Positions 32,034-41,536 of a stretch of DNA of 64,000 bases are shown here, piece by piece (position 1 is the first letter of the stretch; the number at the start of each line of letters is the position of its first letter). The position numbers and the translations under genes are program-made. The DNA comes from JADJLQ01 sp044227925 (lineage in GTDB: Bacteria; Bacteroidota; Bacteroidia; Chitinophagales; Saprospiraceae). A model generated the notes under the pieces. The model had not been told where the DNA came from. It saw nothing but the letters and a program-made list of their open reading frames with translations, and did no database searches. The stretch covers positions 16,242-80,241 of the forward strand of contig JBGAVW010000017.1 in assembly GCA_044227925.1 (NCBI GenBank). The letters run 5' to 3'.

Positions 32034-33545
32034 TCATCCACCTACCATCAATTCCACTTCCTTATCAAAAAGTCCATTCACTGTTTTACCCCCTAATTTC
32101 AATTCCATCACGGATTTATTTCTTGCATCGTATGGTTTCCAGGGGGTGAGTCCTTTACCATTGGGATTGCCGGTCTTTATAAAATTAATCCAGTACTGAC
32201 TCATCATTTTTTCCATTTGCAGATCGGACGCCCTCCATGGTCTGTTCCAGGTATCGAGCGAGTGAAATGCAAAAGGCATATCTGCTGTATGAAATGCACC
32301 ATAGTCTGGAAAATCAGGTTTCGGTACCGGTACATGATCAAACTCATATATGTACACCGGTGCTTTATTATATTTAGCCCAAAGTATAGCAGGTATGGCT
32401 CCAAAGCTAATACGCCTTAGTTTTGCATTTGAATTGGTGGCCATCTCAGCATTATCTGCAGGGAAATAATTAAGTAATGCATCTTTCTTGCCGGGATAGT
32501 TTTGATCCAATTGTTTTTTAAAATCATCAGGAAGTATTTGTGTATTACCAAATAATGCACCATCACCTGTAACCCAGCCGGTAAGCACTTTTACATTATT
32601 ATGAGAACCGGATGCATAGTGTGATTTGATATCCAATGGTAAAAAATAATTATCCAATACGGGAGTATAGGGTGGATTGAATTTATTCACTTTGTCTAAT
32701 AAATCAGCGGCAGGCAATGCTCTCAATTTATCTATAGATGGGAGGCCCAGTTGATCCGCCAGTTTAGTGCCATTCGCTTCTGCAGTAGCAAGATTTACTC
32801 CCCGATTGGTACCCAGCAGGCCACCACTGTGAGCGATGGCTTTGGTAAATAATCCTTTGGCCAGTGGTGAAGCTACCAAGGCATGAACCGAAAATGACCC
32901 AGCCGATTGGCCCATGATGGATACATTTGATGGATCACCACCAAAAGCGGCAATATTTTTTTGCACCCATTTTAATGCTTGCAACTGATCTAATAATCCA
33001 AAGTTGGCAGCGCCTTTGCCATTGGATTCTGCGGTAAGGCTGGGATGGGCAAAGAAGCCAAAAATATTTACCCGGTAATTTATACTTACAAATACGATAT
33101 CATTTTGCGCATAATATTTACCATCGTAAACGGCACAGGCTGCTGACCCACTATTCAATCCTCCACCATATATCCACACTACTACAGGTTTCTTTTTATT
33201 ATTGGGTTTGGTCCAGATATTTAAATAAAGACAATCTTCACTCAATGGACTTGGAGGGGCAATAAATTCTTCAGTCCAGCAGGCAAAAGGTTTTGGGTCG
33301 CGCTGCACTGGGCTGGCAGAAAAAGCAGTACAGTTTAAATCCCCTTGCCAGTGTTGTGGCTCCTGTGGTGCCTTCCACCTTAGCTCTCCAACAGGTGGAG
33401 CGGCAAATGGAATACCTTTAAAAATGTGCAGTCCATCTTTTGAATAGCCTACAACCGTACCATGAATAGTATTGATTTTGGGTTGGGCACTGATATCGCA
33501 CACCACAAGGGTAAGAATCAATAAAAGAGAGTACTTCATTCGCAT
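32034..33545 (-). CDS. Secreted type B carboxylesterase
   Basis: The 503-residue protein has a signal peptide (DISAQ, about 21) and a carboxylesterase fold: GIPFAAPPVGELRWKAPQ, EDCLYLNIW, the oxyanion hole in IYGGGLNSGS, nucleophile GQSAGS and the histidine in YGAFHTADMPFAF. The catalytic acid is expected in GDGALFGNT. It hydrolyses esters of unknown type; plausible targets are acylated sugars or aromatic esters. It is monocistronic and convergent with the unknown paralogues, with the two stops 11 bp apart. Confidence 0.93.
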   Translation of the reverse strand: MRMKYSLLLILTLVVCDISAQPKINTIHGTVVGYSKDGLHIFKGIPFAAPPVGELRWKAPQEPQHWQGDLNCTAFSASPVQRDPKPFACWTEEFIAPPSPLSEDCLYLNIWTKPNNKKKPVVVWIYGGGLNSGSAACAVYDGKYYAQNDIVFVSINYRVNIFGFFAHPSLTAESNGKGAANFGLLDQLQALKWVQKNIAAFGGDPSNVSIMGQSAGSFSVHALVASPLAKGLFTKAIAHSGGLLGTNRGVNLATAEANGTKLADQLGLPSIDKLRALPAADLLDKVNKFNPPYTPVLDNYFLPLDIKSHYASGSHNNVKVLTGWVTGDGALFGNTQILPDDFKKQLDQNYPGKKDALLNYFPADNAEMATNSNAKLRRISFGAIPAILWAKYNKAPVYIYEFDHVPVPKPDFPDYGAFHTADMPFAFHSLDTWNRPWRASDLQMEKMMSQYWINFIKTGNPNGKGLTPWKPYDARNKSVMELKLGGKTVNGLFDKEVELMVGG

Positions 33546-33621
33546 AATTTATGATATATAAGATCACATAGATAGTAAAAAAAAGAATATAAATAATACT
33601 TTTACCTTTACTACTATACTT

Positions 33622-34638
33622 TTGCAATCAATCCAATCTAAATACGAACAGCTTCTCCGTCCGTCTGCGGCACTTTTACATGATATATCTGAAATGAAAG
33701 GTGATATCATCATACTTGGGGTAGGAGGCAAGATGGGGCCTGCGCTTGCCAAATTAGCAAAACAGGCGATTGATCTGGGTAGAGTAAATAAAAGAGTGAT
33801 TGGTGTGGCCCGATTTTCCGAGCCGGGTCTTGAAGTGGAACTAAATAATAGTGGGATAGAAACTATTAAAGCGGATTTATTAATCGATGAAGATCTTTCA
33901 GCTTTACCTGATGTAAAAAATGTACTTTACCTGGCTGGAACCAAATTTGGCACTAAAGGGAATGAGCCGTATACCTGGGCTATGAACACCTACCTGCCCG
34001 GCAGAGTAGCGCAAAAATTTAAGTCGTCCAATATTGTGGTGTTCTCCACAGGCAATGTATATCCATTTACAACTATTCAATCCGGAGGGGCGACAGAAAA
34101 AACCAGTCCTGCGCCTATTGGTGAATATGGCCAATCCTGCCTGGGGCGTGAAAGACTATTCCAGTACTATGCATCTATATATAATACTCCATTACTCCTT
34201 TATAGACTTAACTATGCCGTAGATGTCACCTATGGGGTGCTATTGGAAATTGCTAAGTCGGTATTTGAAAAAAAAGCGATTGATATTACTATGGGTCATG
34301 TAAATCTGATTTGGCAAAACGATGCTAATGAAATTGCCCTTCGATCCCTACTCCATACTTCGGTACCATCCACTACATTAAATGTTACCGGACCGGTTAT
34401 ATATTCTGTGAGAAAACTAGCCGAAGAGTTTGGTAAAAGATTTAATCTGCATCCTGAATTTTTAAATAAAGAAAGTGATACCGCTTTGCTTTCAAACGCA
34501 TCAGCATGTGCCAATCTATTTGGTACACCTAATACTTCGATAGAACAAATGACTGACATCATTGCTGATTGGTTATTACAAGGGGGAAAGACGATAAATA
34601 AGCCGACCCATTTTAGTGAGAGAGAAGGTAATTTTTAG
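33622..34638 (+). CDS. NAD-dependent epimerase/dehydratase-family protein
   Basis: The 338-residue extended-SDR-like protein has its glycine-rich loop as LGVGGKMGPALAKLA. Further segments are GVARFSEPGLEVELNNSGIETIKADLLI, VVFSTGNVYPF, GEYGQSCLGRERLFQYYA (Tyr-x3-Arg in place of Tyr-x3-Lys) and YRLNYAVD. The start is non-ATG: TTG at 33622 is chosen because residues LLRPSAALLHDISEMKG before the first ATG (33694) look conserved in relatives. The TTG overlaps a -7-like sequence TACTTTTG. It is upstream of the DHDPS-family gene in the same direction. Confidence 0.75.
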   Translation: MQSIQSKYEQLLRPSAALLHDISEMKGDIIILGVGGKMGPALAKLAKQAIDLGRVNKRVIGVARFSEPGLEVELNNSGIETIKADLLIDEDLSALPDVKNVLYLAGTKFGTKGNEPYTWAMNTYLPGRVAQKFKSSNIVVFSTGNVYPFTTIQSGGATEKTSPAPIGEYGQSCLGRERLFQYYASIYNTPLLLYRLNYAVDVTYGVLLEIAKSVFEKKAIDITMGHVNLIWQNDANEIALRSLLHTSVPSTTLNVTGPVIYSVRKLAEEFGKRFNLHPEFLNKESDTALLSNASACANLFGTPNTSIEQMTDIIADWLLQGGKTINKPTHFSEREGNF

Positions 34639-35096
34639 AACCAGTTGATTTTATGTTGTAGAAATCATTCGTTGGATACGATACTTACCAAATCCGCAAT
34701 TTTCTTTTATTTACATATTTTTAAAATTTATAGATAAAGCATACGACCCCGTTGAGACTGCGTCCTTCAGGATTACCGGTTGGTTAAGTTCACAGTTTGC
34801 ATCAAAATATTAGGTATTAATATTTACTCTACATTCAGCATCTCAAAAAAAGAAGAAAGCCGATTTTCTTGGATTCTTTTTAGTAAACAAAGGTCATCGT
34901 ACTTTCCAGGCATAGGCTCTGCTTCTTGTGATGTATCCTTGTACAATATCGGGCTAACACAGGTTGGCCATTCTAAAAATGCTGGGACATATTTTGATTA
35001 AATACCTTATACCAACTCTACTATAGCTGCAAAAAAGGGTTAATTTTATTTCTAAAAATGAATCTCCATACTATATAAAACCAAATATTAATATCT
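34639..35096. other. 458 bp intergenic region
   Basis: I see no convincing gene. A 73-codon frame (34780-35001) has no domain and a composition like non-coding DNA. A slightly GC-richer patch near 34740-34785 stands out but does not match any feature I know. The region must hold any promoter of the DHDPS-family gene. Confidence 0.45.
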
Positions 35097-36161
35097 ATGC
35101 CAGACCTGCCAACATCAATTAAAGAAATACTTCACTCCGGGACGGTTATTCCTGCTCACCCACTTGCCTTGACTGCGGAGCGAAAACTAGATGAATACAG
35201 GCAGCGTTTACTAACTCAATATTATATCGCCTCAGGTGCAGGCGGTCTGGCAGTAGGCGTACACACCACTCAATTCGAAATCAGAAAGCCTGAAATAAAT
35301 TTACTCGATTCGGTGTTGCGAATAGCTGCAGATGAAATAAACAACCTGGGTCAACATAATACGATAATTAAAATAGCAGGTATTTGCGGTCCTTTGGACC
35401 AGGCAATGAAAGAAGCAAACCTTGCCTTCAACTATGGATATCACCTTGGCCTGCTGAGTAATGGGGGCTTAAATACCTTGTCAGAAAAGGAACTCATCTA
35501 TAGAACAGAAAAAATAGCAGAAATCATTCCTGTATTCGGTTTTTACCTGCAACCGGCAGTAGGGGGCAGATATCTTTCATTTGAGTTTTGGAAAGATTTT
35601 GCAGCTATTCCCAATGTGCATGCCATAAAAATTGCTGCTTTCAACAGGTACCAGACCCTGGATGTTGTACGGGCAGTATGTGAGTCGGATCGACGGGAAG
35701 AAATTGCATTGTATACAGGCAATGATGATAATATTGTAGCTGATCTCCTTACACCGTATCGATTTAATATCAATCATAAACAGATAGAGAAAAGAATGGT
35801 AGGCGGACTCCTGGGTCATTGGGCAGTATGGACCAAACAAGCAGTAACCTTGCTGGGCGAAATAAAAAAATGCATTGCTATAGATGATACCTCCGGTATG
35901 GCTGATTTATTATCAAAAGGAATAGCCATTACGGATATGAATGCAGCTATATTTGATGCTAAGAATAATTTTCACGGCTGTATTGCAGGCATTCACGAAA
36001 TACTGAGAAGGCAAAAGATATTGAAAGGTAGCTGGTGTCTTAATCCTGAAGAATCTCTTTCACCCGGACAACAGGAAGAAATCGACCGGGTATGTAATCA
36101 ATATGCTGATTTTACTGATGATAGATTTGTATTTGAATTTTTACAGGGTCTAGACAATTGA
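35097..36161 (+). CDS. Dihydrodipicolinate synthase/N-acetylneuraminate lyase family protein
   Basis: The 354-residue protein is longer than DapA (about 290). It has the TIM-barrel pattern of the class I aldolase family: GTVIPAHPLALTAERKLDE, GAGGLAVGVHTTQFEI, YGYHLGLLSNGG, FGFYLQPAVGGRYLSFEFWKDFA and the Schiff-base lysine in NVHAIKIAAFNRY. The family cleaves or condenses 2-oxo acids. In secondary pathways such proteins pair with an epimerase in sugar or amino-sugar acid catabolism, and the upstream epimerase gene fits that. The precise substrate cannot be told. It is not dapA by length or context. Confidence 0.82.
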   Translation: MPDLPTSIKEILHSGTVIPAHPLALTAERKLDEYRQRLLTQYYIASGAGGLAVGVHTTQFEIRKPEINLLDSVLRIAADEINNLGQHNTIIKIAGICGPLDQAMKEANLAFNYGYHLGLLSNGGLNTLSEKELIYRTEKIAEIIPVFGFYLQPAVGGRYLSFEFWKDFAAIPNVHAIKIAAFNRYQTLDVVRAVCESDRREEIALYTGNDDNIVADLLTPYRFNINHKQIEKRMVGGLLGHWAVWTKQAVTLLGEIKKCIAIDDTSGMADLLSKGIAITDMNAAIFDAKNNFHGCIAGIHEILRRQKILKGSWCLNPEESLSPGQQEEIDRVCNQYADFTDDRFVFEFLQGLDN

Positions 36162-36288
36162 CTCATTGACCCTCGGCCTTTCATACCCGATCCTGACTAT
36201 GTAACAGTGATATAAATAGAAAATTCGATAATAGTAGCCGGTTGTATCCTTTAGCCATTTCACAACAAGGCAATTTAAAATGATTTCA

Positions 36289-37143
36289 TTATCCAAATTC
36301 GGGTCCGGCAATTAAATAGGAATCCAGGACTGGATCAGATGCTGTATTACCGTTTTTATACATTCTTACAAACGCTCTCTGCTGAATAAACCCATTGGAT
36401 TCCAACCAATGAATTAATTCACTTTTTGATTCCGGTACATCCACTATTACAGGTAGTTTATATTTCTTCCCAAGCGAATATTGGAGTAAATCGATGGCTT
36501 CAGATATTTTGGAGCACAACATTGGTCCCAGGTGCATATAGTTTTTGCCCTCACGACCACATATGAATCCCGTAATTTTTTCAGAATCGAAAATTAAATA
36601 GCTATTAGATGAAAAATTCAATTTTATCCAATCAAAATAGATGGATCTGTTTGCACCAAACTGAGCCATATCGGATAGGATCATATCCTGGTAATGCGGT
36701 TTTAAAGCCAGACTGATTTTCTTATTTTTATATAGTTGCCCCGGAAATGTCGATCCCACAAATCGAAAGATCCTGTATTCTGCTTTAAAACCAAACTGAC
36801 TGTATAAGGCTTGACCGGCGGGAGTAGCATCCAATTTTATGGTTCTTTTATTTCCAAGGGTTTTTAATAATGCAGTCAAAACCAGTTTACTAATACCCCG
36901 CCTTCTAAATTTGATATCCGTAAGTACCATAGCGATCCATGTAAAATCAGGATTGTAGTTTATGGCAGCGGCAGTAGCTACAATCTGGTCATCTAGTTCA
37001 GCACCTATACAAATAGAATTGGAGTCGTTTAATATTAAATTCCATTCAGATAAAGTTTGATTCCATCCGGCTTGGGTAGAAAGCCTAAGCCCATGAATAG
37101 CGTCATCAGCAGTCAGTCTGCTTATTTTAATTGACTCATTCAT
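36289..37143 (-). CDS. GNAT acetyltransferase with tandem domains
   Basis: The 284-residue protein has an N-terminal GNAT domain (about 1-130: DDAIHGLRLSTQAGWNQTLSEWNLIL, WIAMVLTDIKFRRRGISKLVLTAL with the acetyl-CoA loop RRRGIS, and LYSQFGF). A C-terminal Acetyltransf_18-like domain follows (about 140-284: FICGREGKNYMHLGPMLC, SNGFIQQRAFVRMYKNG). This YitH/YobR-like arrangement is known for small-molecule N-acetyltransferases. Its start ATG overlaps the end of the MFS gene by 4 bp (ATGA), so the pair is translationally coupled and may handle the same compound. Confidence 0.85.
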   Translation of the reverse strand: MNESIKISRLTADDAIHGLRLSTQAGWNQTLSEWNLILNDSNSICIGAELDDQIVATAAAINYNPDFTWIAMVLTDIKFRRRGISKLVLTALLKTLGNKRTIKLDATPAGQALYSQFGFKAEYRIFRFVGSTFPGQLYKNKKISLALKPHYQDMILSDMAQFGANRSIYFDWIKLNFSSNSYLIFDSEKITGFICGREGKNYMHLGPMLCSKISEAIDLLQYSLGKKYKLPVIVDVPESKSELIHWLESNGFIQQRAFVRMYKNGNTASDPVLDSYLIAGPEFG

Positions 37144-38375
37144 TCAGGAGATTCATTATAATTTATGTCTTTTTTAAAGGTCTCCTCTAAATAAAATAAG
37201 GCAAGCACAGCTACCAAATAGGTACTTGTACCGACGATCAATGCACTTTTAAGGATGCCCATATTCGCTTTTAATAGAACAAATAATGAAGTCAAAGGTA
37301 TCACTGTGCCCCGTACAAAATTGGGTACTGTAGTAGCTACGGTAGCCCGGATATTGGAGCCAAAAAGTTCAGCAGCTACTGTAATAAATAATGTCCAATA
37401 CCCGCTGCAAAAGCCCAGGCAGGCACAGATAGCATACAATGTATTCACAGAGGAGATGGATGAGACCAAGTATATGAGTACAAATGTAAAAGACATAAGC
37501 ATAAACAGTAGGATCACTTTTTTTCTATTCTGGAGATACTGACTTAATGAACCACTAATGATATTTCCTGCTACCTGACCTGCAAATGCGAATAGTACTG
37601 CCTTGCCGGCATCTATAGGTTGTTCTATCCCCATAGCCTTGCCAAATTCCGGAGAAAAAGTAATCAAAATACCTACCACAAACCAAATGGGCATACCAAT
37701 GATAATGCTGGTAAGGTATTTGATCAATCTTTCTTTTTTAGTAAACAACATCAGAAAATTACCTCGTACAATATTTTGCTCTTTTAATTGCAAGAAAATG
37801 CCTGATTCAAAAACGCGAAAACGCAGTATCAATAATACTAAGCCCAATACACCCCCGATATAGTAAGATGTGCGCCAATCAAAATAGTGTGATACCAAAT
37901 AGGCTAGTAATGCCCCCATCACCCCAAGAGTAGCAACTAAGGTAGTTCCATAGCCTCTGATTTTGGTTGGAAGGATTTCGGACACCAAAGTGATGCCTGC
38001 TCCTAACTCACCGGCTAATCCAAATCCGGCAATGAAACGAAGAATAGCATAAGCTGATAAAGTCTGTACCATACCATTGGCAATATTGGCTAATGAATAT
38101 ATGATGATGGATCCAAACAATACCGAAAGCCTACCTCGTTTATCCCCAAGTATACCCCATACTATTCCACCTATGAGCATTCCTGCCATTTGTAGATTGA
38201 GCAGCAATAGCCCGCTTTGCATCATACTTTCAGGAGGCAGGTTTAGCGATTTAAGGCTTGGAACTCGGACTATACTAAATAAAAAAAGGTCATACATATC
38301 CACCAGGTAACCCAATGCAGCTACGACTACCGGCACACTTAACAGTTGTTTGATAATTGGTACTGAATCTTTCAT
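37140..38375 (-). CDS. MFS transporter (metabolite:H+ symporter type)
   Basis: This 411-residue protein has 12 predicted helices. Typical segments are GYLVDMYDLFLFSIVRVPSL in helix 1, WGILGDKRGRLSVLFGS (loop 2-3 motif G-D-R-x-G-R), ELGAGITLVSEILPTKIRGYG in helices 4-5 and the mid-loop FESGIFLQLKEQNIVRG. This pattern is that of the aromatic-acid/metabolite symporter branch. Translation is coupled to the downstream GNAT gene through a 4-bp overlap. The substrate is unknown. Confidence 0.9.
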   Translation of the reverse strand: MKDSVPIIKQLLSVPVVVAALGYLVDMYDLFLFSIVRVPSLKSLNLPPESMMQSGLLLLNLQMAGMLIGGIVWGILGDKRGRLSVLFGSIIIYSLANIANGMVQTLSAYAILRFIAGFGLAGELGAGITLVSEILPTKIRGYGTTLVATLGVMGALLAYLVSHYFDWRTSYYIGGVLGLVLLILRFRVFESGIFLQLKEQNIVRGNFLMLFTKKERLIKYLTSIIIGMPIWFVVGILITFSPEFGKAMGIEQPIDAGKAVLFAFAGQVAGNIISGSLSQYLQNRKKVILLFMLMSFTFVLIYLVSSISSVNTLYAICACLGFCSGYWTLFITVAAELFGSNIRATVATTVPNFVRGTVIPLTSLFVLLKANMGILKSALIVGTSTYLVAVLALFYLEETFKKDINYNESPE

Positions 38376-38632
38376 TGTATACTATATAATCCGATTTGAA
38401 AGATCAAGATAAAAAAAGGTATCTAAATCAAATGGACAGTATTTTTTGCTTCGAAAAGCACAAGATTTAAAAGACAAGCTGGTAACTTTTTAGAGGATCA
38501 ACAGTATTACTATAAAATTAGAATTAGCCTTTATCCACGGATCTGTTCAGGAAATGCAACTATTTTATAATTTCGCACTCTCTCTTTCTAAAGGCTTACT
38601 CTGCCGGTTTATTTTTTAATTGATGAAACAAT

Positions 38633-39715
38633 ATGGTCGCTAAAAATAATTTTAATAAAGTAGTGTTAATCGTTATGGCATGGATGATAGCCGGGGTATT
38701 AATCACTGCACATGAGTACTTTTTTTTATCCAATTACCCTGGTGTACTGGCTGAGCCTTCTATGAATGGTTATAATTTAAAAAACAATTTGATTGCGGCC
38801 TGTTTTTCCCTGGGCCTGGGTGGTTTGATTTATTGCCTGGTAGAGTTTTATTATTTCCAGAAAATTTCCAAAAGATACCGTTTTTGGGAAGCCATAACCC
38901 TTAGAATCTTGTTTTATGCTGTTTCGATTTTTATTTTAATGGGATTGACATCACTATTATTCAATACCCTATTGTCAGGCAGATCTTTATTTGATCCTGA
39001 AGGACTGTCCAGAACCAGGCATTTTTTAAGCTCCATTTCCATATTGCATCCTGTATTGCCTTTTATGACTTTGATAGTAATCAGTAGTTTTTTCTTACAG
39101 GTTACTGAGCGATTCAGCAGACAGGAATTTAACAGGATGATGTCTGGAAAATATTTTCACCCAAAACAGGAAGACCGGGTGATGCTATTCCTGGATCTTA
39201 ATAATTCTACGACCATTGCCGAACGATTGGGAAATAAAAAATTTTATGACCTGATCAATGATTTCTTTTATGATATTGCACCGGTAATTGAAAAGCATAA
39301 CGGAGAAGTCGTGGAATATGTCGGTGATCAGGTGATCGTAAGCTGGGATATAGTAGAAGGTACCCAAAAAGGAAAATGTGTGGAGTGCATTTTTGATTTT
39401 GAAGAAGTGATTAAACTTAAATCACAATCCTATATAGAAAAATATGGCGCTGTACCCGAATTTAAAGTGGCTATACACAGCGGTCAGGTGATCATAGGCG
39501 AAATAGGGAAAATTAAAAAATCGATTAAATTTAACGGGGATGTATTGAATACCACTTCACGGGTAGAAGGTATGTGCCGTCAATTGGGCGAAAAACTATT
39601 ATTGACAGAGCCCCTGGTCAAATTATTTCAAAACATATCATTTACTCCGGTAAAAATTGCCGATACCAGTTTGAAAGGCAAGGAAGAAAAAATAGGGATT
39701 TATAAAGTGGTGTGA
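38633..39715 (+). CDS. Membrane-bound class III adenylate/guanylate cyclase
   Basis: The 360-residue protein has about four N-terminal membrane helices (to about residue 160) and a class III cyclase domain at about 180-345. The metal-binding aspartates are in FLDLNNSTTIAERLG and YVGDQVIVSW. KVAIHSGQVIIGEIGKIKKSIKFNGDVLNTTSRVEG supplies the transition-state and dimerisation region. It makes cAMP or cGMP. The N-terminal membrane part may sense an unidentified signal. It has its own gap of 257 bp upstream. Confidence 0.88.
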   Translation: MVAKNNFNKVVLIVMAWMIAGVLITAHEYFFLSNYPGVLAEPSMNGYNLKNNLIAACFSLGLGGLIYCLVEFYYFQKISKRYRFWEAITLRILFYAVSIFILMGLTSLLFNTLLSGRSLFDPEGLSRTRHFLSSISILHPVLPFMTLIVISSFFLQVTERFSRQEFNRMMSGKYFHPKQEDRVMLFLDLNNSTTIAERLGNKKFYDLINDFFYDIAPVIEKHNGEVVEYVGDQVIVSWDIVEGTQKGKCVECIFDFEEVIKLKSQSYIEKYGAVPEFKVAIHSGQVIIGEIGKIKKSIKFNGDVLNTTSRVEGMCRQLGEKLLLTEPLVKLFQNISFTPVKIADTSLKGKEEKIGIYKVV

Positions 39716-39761
39716 CCTAAAAACCAACCTTTTTCATATTTTTCCTGTTTGATTATTGATA

Positions 39762-40277
39762 ATGAAGCGAAGCAGTATCCTGTTGTTTTTTATTGCCATT
39801 TGCATTTTTTCCTGTTCCAAAAACAAGACTATTGACCATTCGCAGGCTTTAAAATTTTTATTTGAATTAAAAGATTGCGACCCTCAAACGAAACCATTTT
39901 TATTGAAACTACCGGATTTTAATCGTGCTGAAATTTCATATCTGATCGACTATGTCAATGATATGGATTTTTTGGGCTGTGTTTCATTCAATTCAATATC
40001 ATCATTTTATCAATCGGAGTGTACTCTCGGAGTATACGCCATGTGGATGATAGAGTACATCAGGCTAAAAGAAATCAACTCCCTTCAATCCGGCTTTCCA
40101 TCTCAGAATCCTATACTCCAGGAAATAAATTCCTCACAGTTTGAACCTACCAACAGCAAATTTCAATCCCGAGCTGCAGCGGCTTATATAAAATGGTGGT
40201 ATGAGAATACATCACTCCCACTGCAAGCAAAATTAGCTATAAACCCGCTCGATGGGACAGGTCTTAGATGGCACTGA
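39762..40277 (+). CDS. DUF4943-like lipoprotein
   Basis: From the ATG at 39762 the product is 171 residues with a lipobox FIAICIFSC, so it is lipid-anchored. Mature segments LKLPDFNRAEISYLIDYVND, SFNSISSFYQSECTLGVYAMWMIEYIRL and AAAYIKWWYENT resemble DUF4943-type proteins of Bacteroidota. The function is not known. An in-frame TTG two codons upstream is less likely as start. It is a single gene between the cyclase and the mannonate-dehydratase operon. Confidence 0.7.
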   Translation: MKRSSILLFFIAICIFSCSKNKTIDHSQALKFLFELKDCDPQTKPFLLKLPDFNRAEISYLIDYVNDMDFLGCVSFNSISSFYQSECTLGVYAMWMIEYIRLKEINSLQSGFPSQNPILQEINSSQFEPTNSKFQSRAAAAYIKWWYENTSLPLQAKLAINPLDGTGLRWH

Positions 40278-40393
40278 TTGCAGATTAAATAGTATGGTCT
40301 GCTACATCGCGAAGGCACTCTGTTGCCTTTTAGCCTACGGTATGTAACTTGTCAAACTATTTCCATAATTTACAAAGTCCTAAATCAATAAAT

Positions 40394-41536
40394 ATGTCTT
40401 CATCGATAAAATATTCACGCAGGCACTTTCATGGTATTCTTTCCACAGGCATCATTGGGTCCAGCCTTACACCCATAGGTTTATTGGATTCAACCCCAAA
40501 AAAACCTAGAGCAAGAACAAACACATTGATGCATGTAGGCGGTGACTACCATGTAGTAATGGCAGATGAAACTCTGAACTATGCCCAAAGACAAAAACAG
40601 TGGACCCAGATACGCAATATTCAATATCATCAGCGACACGGTGTCCGACATCTCACAAACAGCATGGATGGAAAGTGGAACCTGGAGGAAATGATGAAAT
40701 GGAAAGAGGAATTGGACAAGTTAAATATGACATGGGAGGCGATCAGGATGGATTCTGGTTATATCTATGCCAGGACCCATGAGGAAAGAGAAAAAAAATT
40801 ACTTGAAGTAGCGGAGAATATTAAAAAAGCATCAGCAGTAGGAGTAAAAGTAATCACCATGCATTGGACATTGATCCCTATCAGGCGAAATGGGCATACC
40901 CCTGGTCGTGGAGGCTCCAGCTATCATTCTTTCAAATTAGAGCCGGACTGGCAAAATCTTAAAGTAGAATCAAACGGCATAGTACATTATGATGAATATT
41001 GGGATAGAATAGAATATTTTCTAAAAAACATAATTCCGGTATGTAAAGAATACGATGTGAGGATGGCTGTACATCCATATGACCCACCAGGACTTCCAAG
41101 AGGATACCAGGGAGTAGATAATTGGGATGGTGCTCCCGCATCAGTATTTGATTCACTTAGAAAATACGAATCTATAGTGGATAGCCCATATAATGGCTTT
41201 CAATTATGCCTGGGCACGGTGATGGAGGGTTTAAAAAATCCAAAGACAGAATTAGCCCCTATTGTAAAATATTTTGCAGAAAAAGGGAAAATCTATCAAA
41301 TTCATATGCGAAATATCAGGGGAGGCCTGGGCGACTTTAGTGAGGTCTATATAGATGAAGGAGAAGCAGCATTCATTGAAGTGATACGCATACTGAGAGA
41401 TACTGGATATGCATGGTCTATTTGTCCTGATCATGTACCCACTCATCCGGATGATCCACGAGGTTATCAGGCATTTGCACATGCCTTTGGCTATATACAG
41501 GGCATGATCGACGCAGCAAACCGGGAAGTGAAATGA
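40394..41536 (+). CDS. Mannonate dehydratase-like protein with Tat-like signal
   Basis: From the ATG at 40394 there are 380 residues. The N-terminus (YSRRHFHGILSTGIIGSSLTP) is a twin-arginine export signal, which is unusual for UxuA. The TIM-barrel core has the UxuA-like HVGGDYHVV, MHWTLIPIR, HPYDPPGLPRG, QIHMRNIRGG and CPDHVPTHPDDPRGYQAFAHAFGYIQGM, including the conserved metal ligands in HPYDPP, HMRNI and DH. Mannonate dehydratase makes 2-keto-3-deoxygluconate from D-mannonate; a periplasmic version would be novel. Its stop overlaps the start of the cupredoxin gene by 4 bp. Confidence 0.75.
   Translation: MSSSIKYSRRHFHGILSTGIIGSSLTPIGLLDSTPKKPRARTNTLMHVGGDYHVVMADETLNYAQRQKQWTQIRNIQYHQRHGVRHLTNSMDGKWNLEEMMKWKEELDKLNMTWEAIRMDSGYIYARTHEEREKKLLEVAENIKKASAVGVKVITMHWTLIPIRRNGHTPGRGGSSYHSFKLEPDWQNLKVESNGIVHYDEYWDRIEYFLKNIIPVCKEYDVRMAVHPYDPPGLPRGYQGVDNWDGAPASVFDSLRKYESIVDSPYNGFQLCLGTVMEGLKNPKTELAPIVKYFAEKGKIYQIHMRNIRGGLGDFSEVYIDEGEAAFIEVIRILRDTGYAWSICPDHVPTHPDDPRGYQAFAHAFGYIQGMIDAANREVK

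Noticed and set aside
34780..35001. 73-codon frame in the 458 bp gap
   Set aside because: No homology that I can recognise and composition like non-coding DNA.
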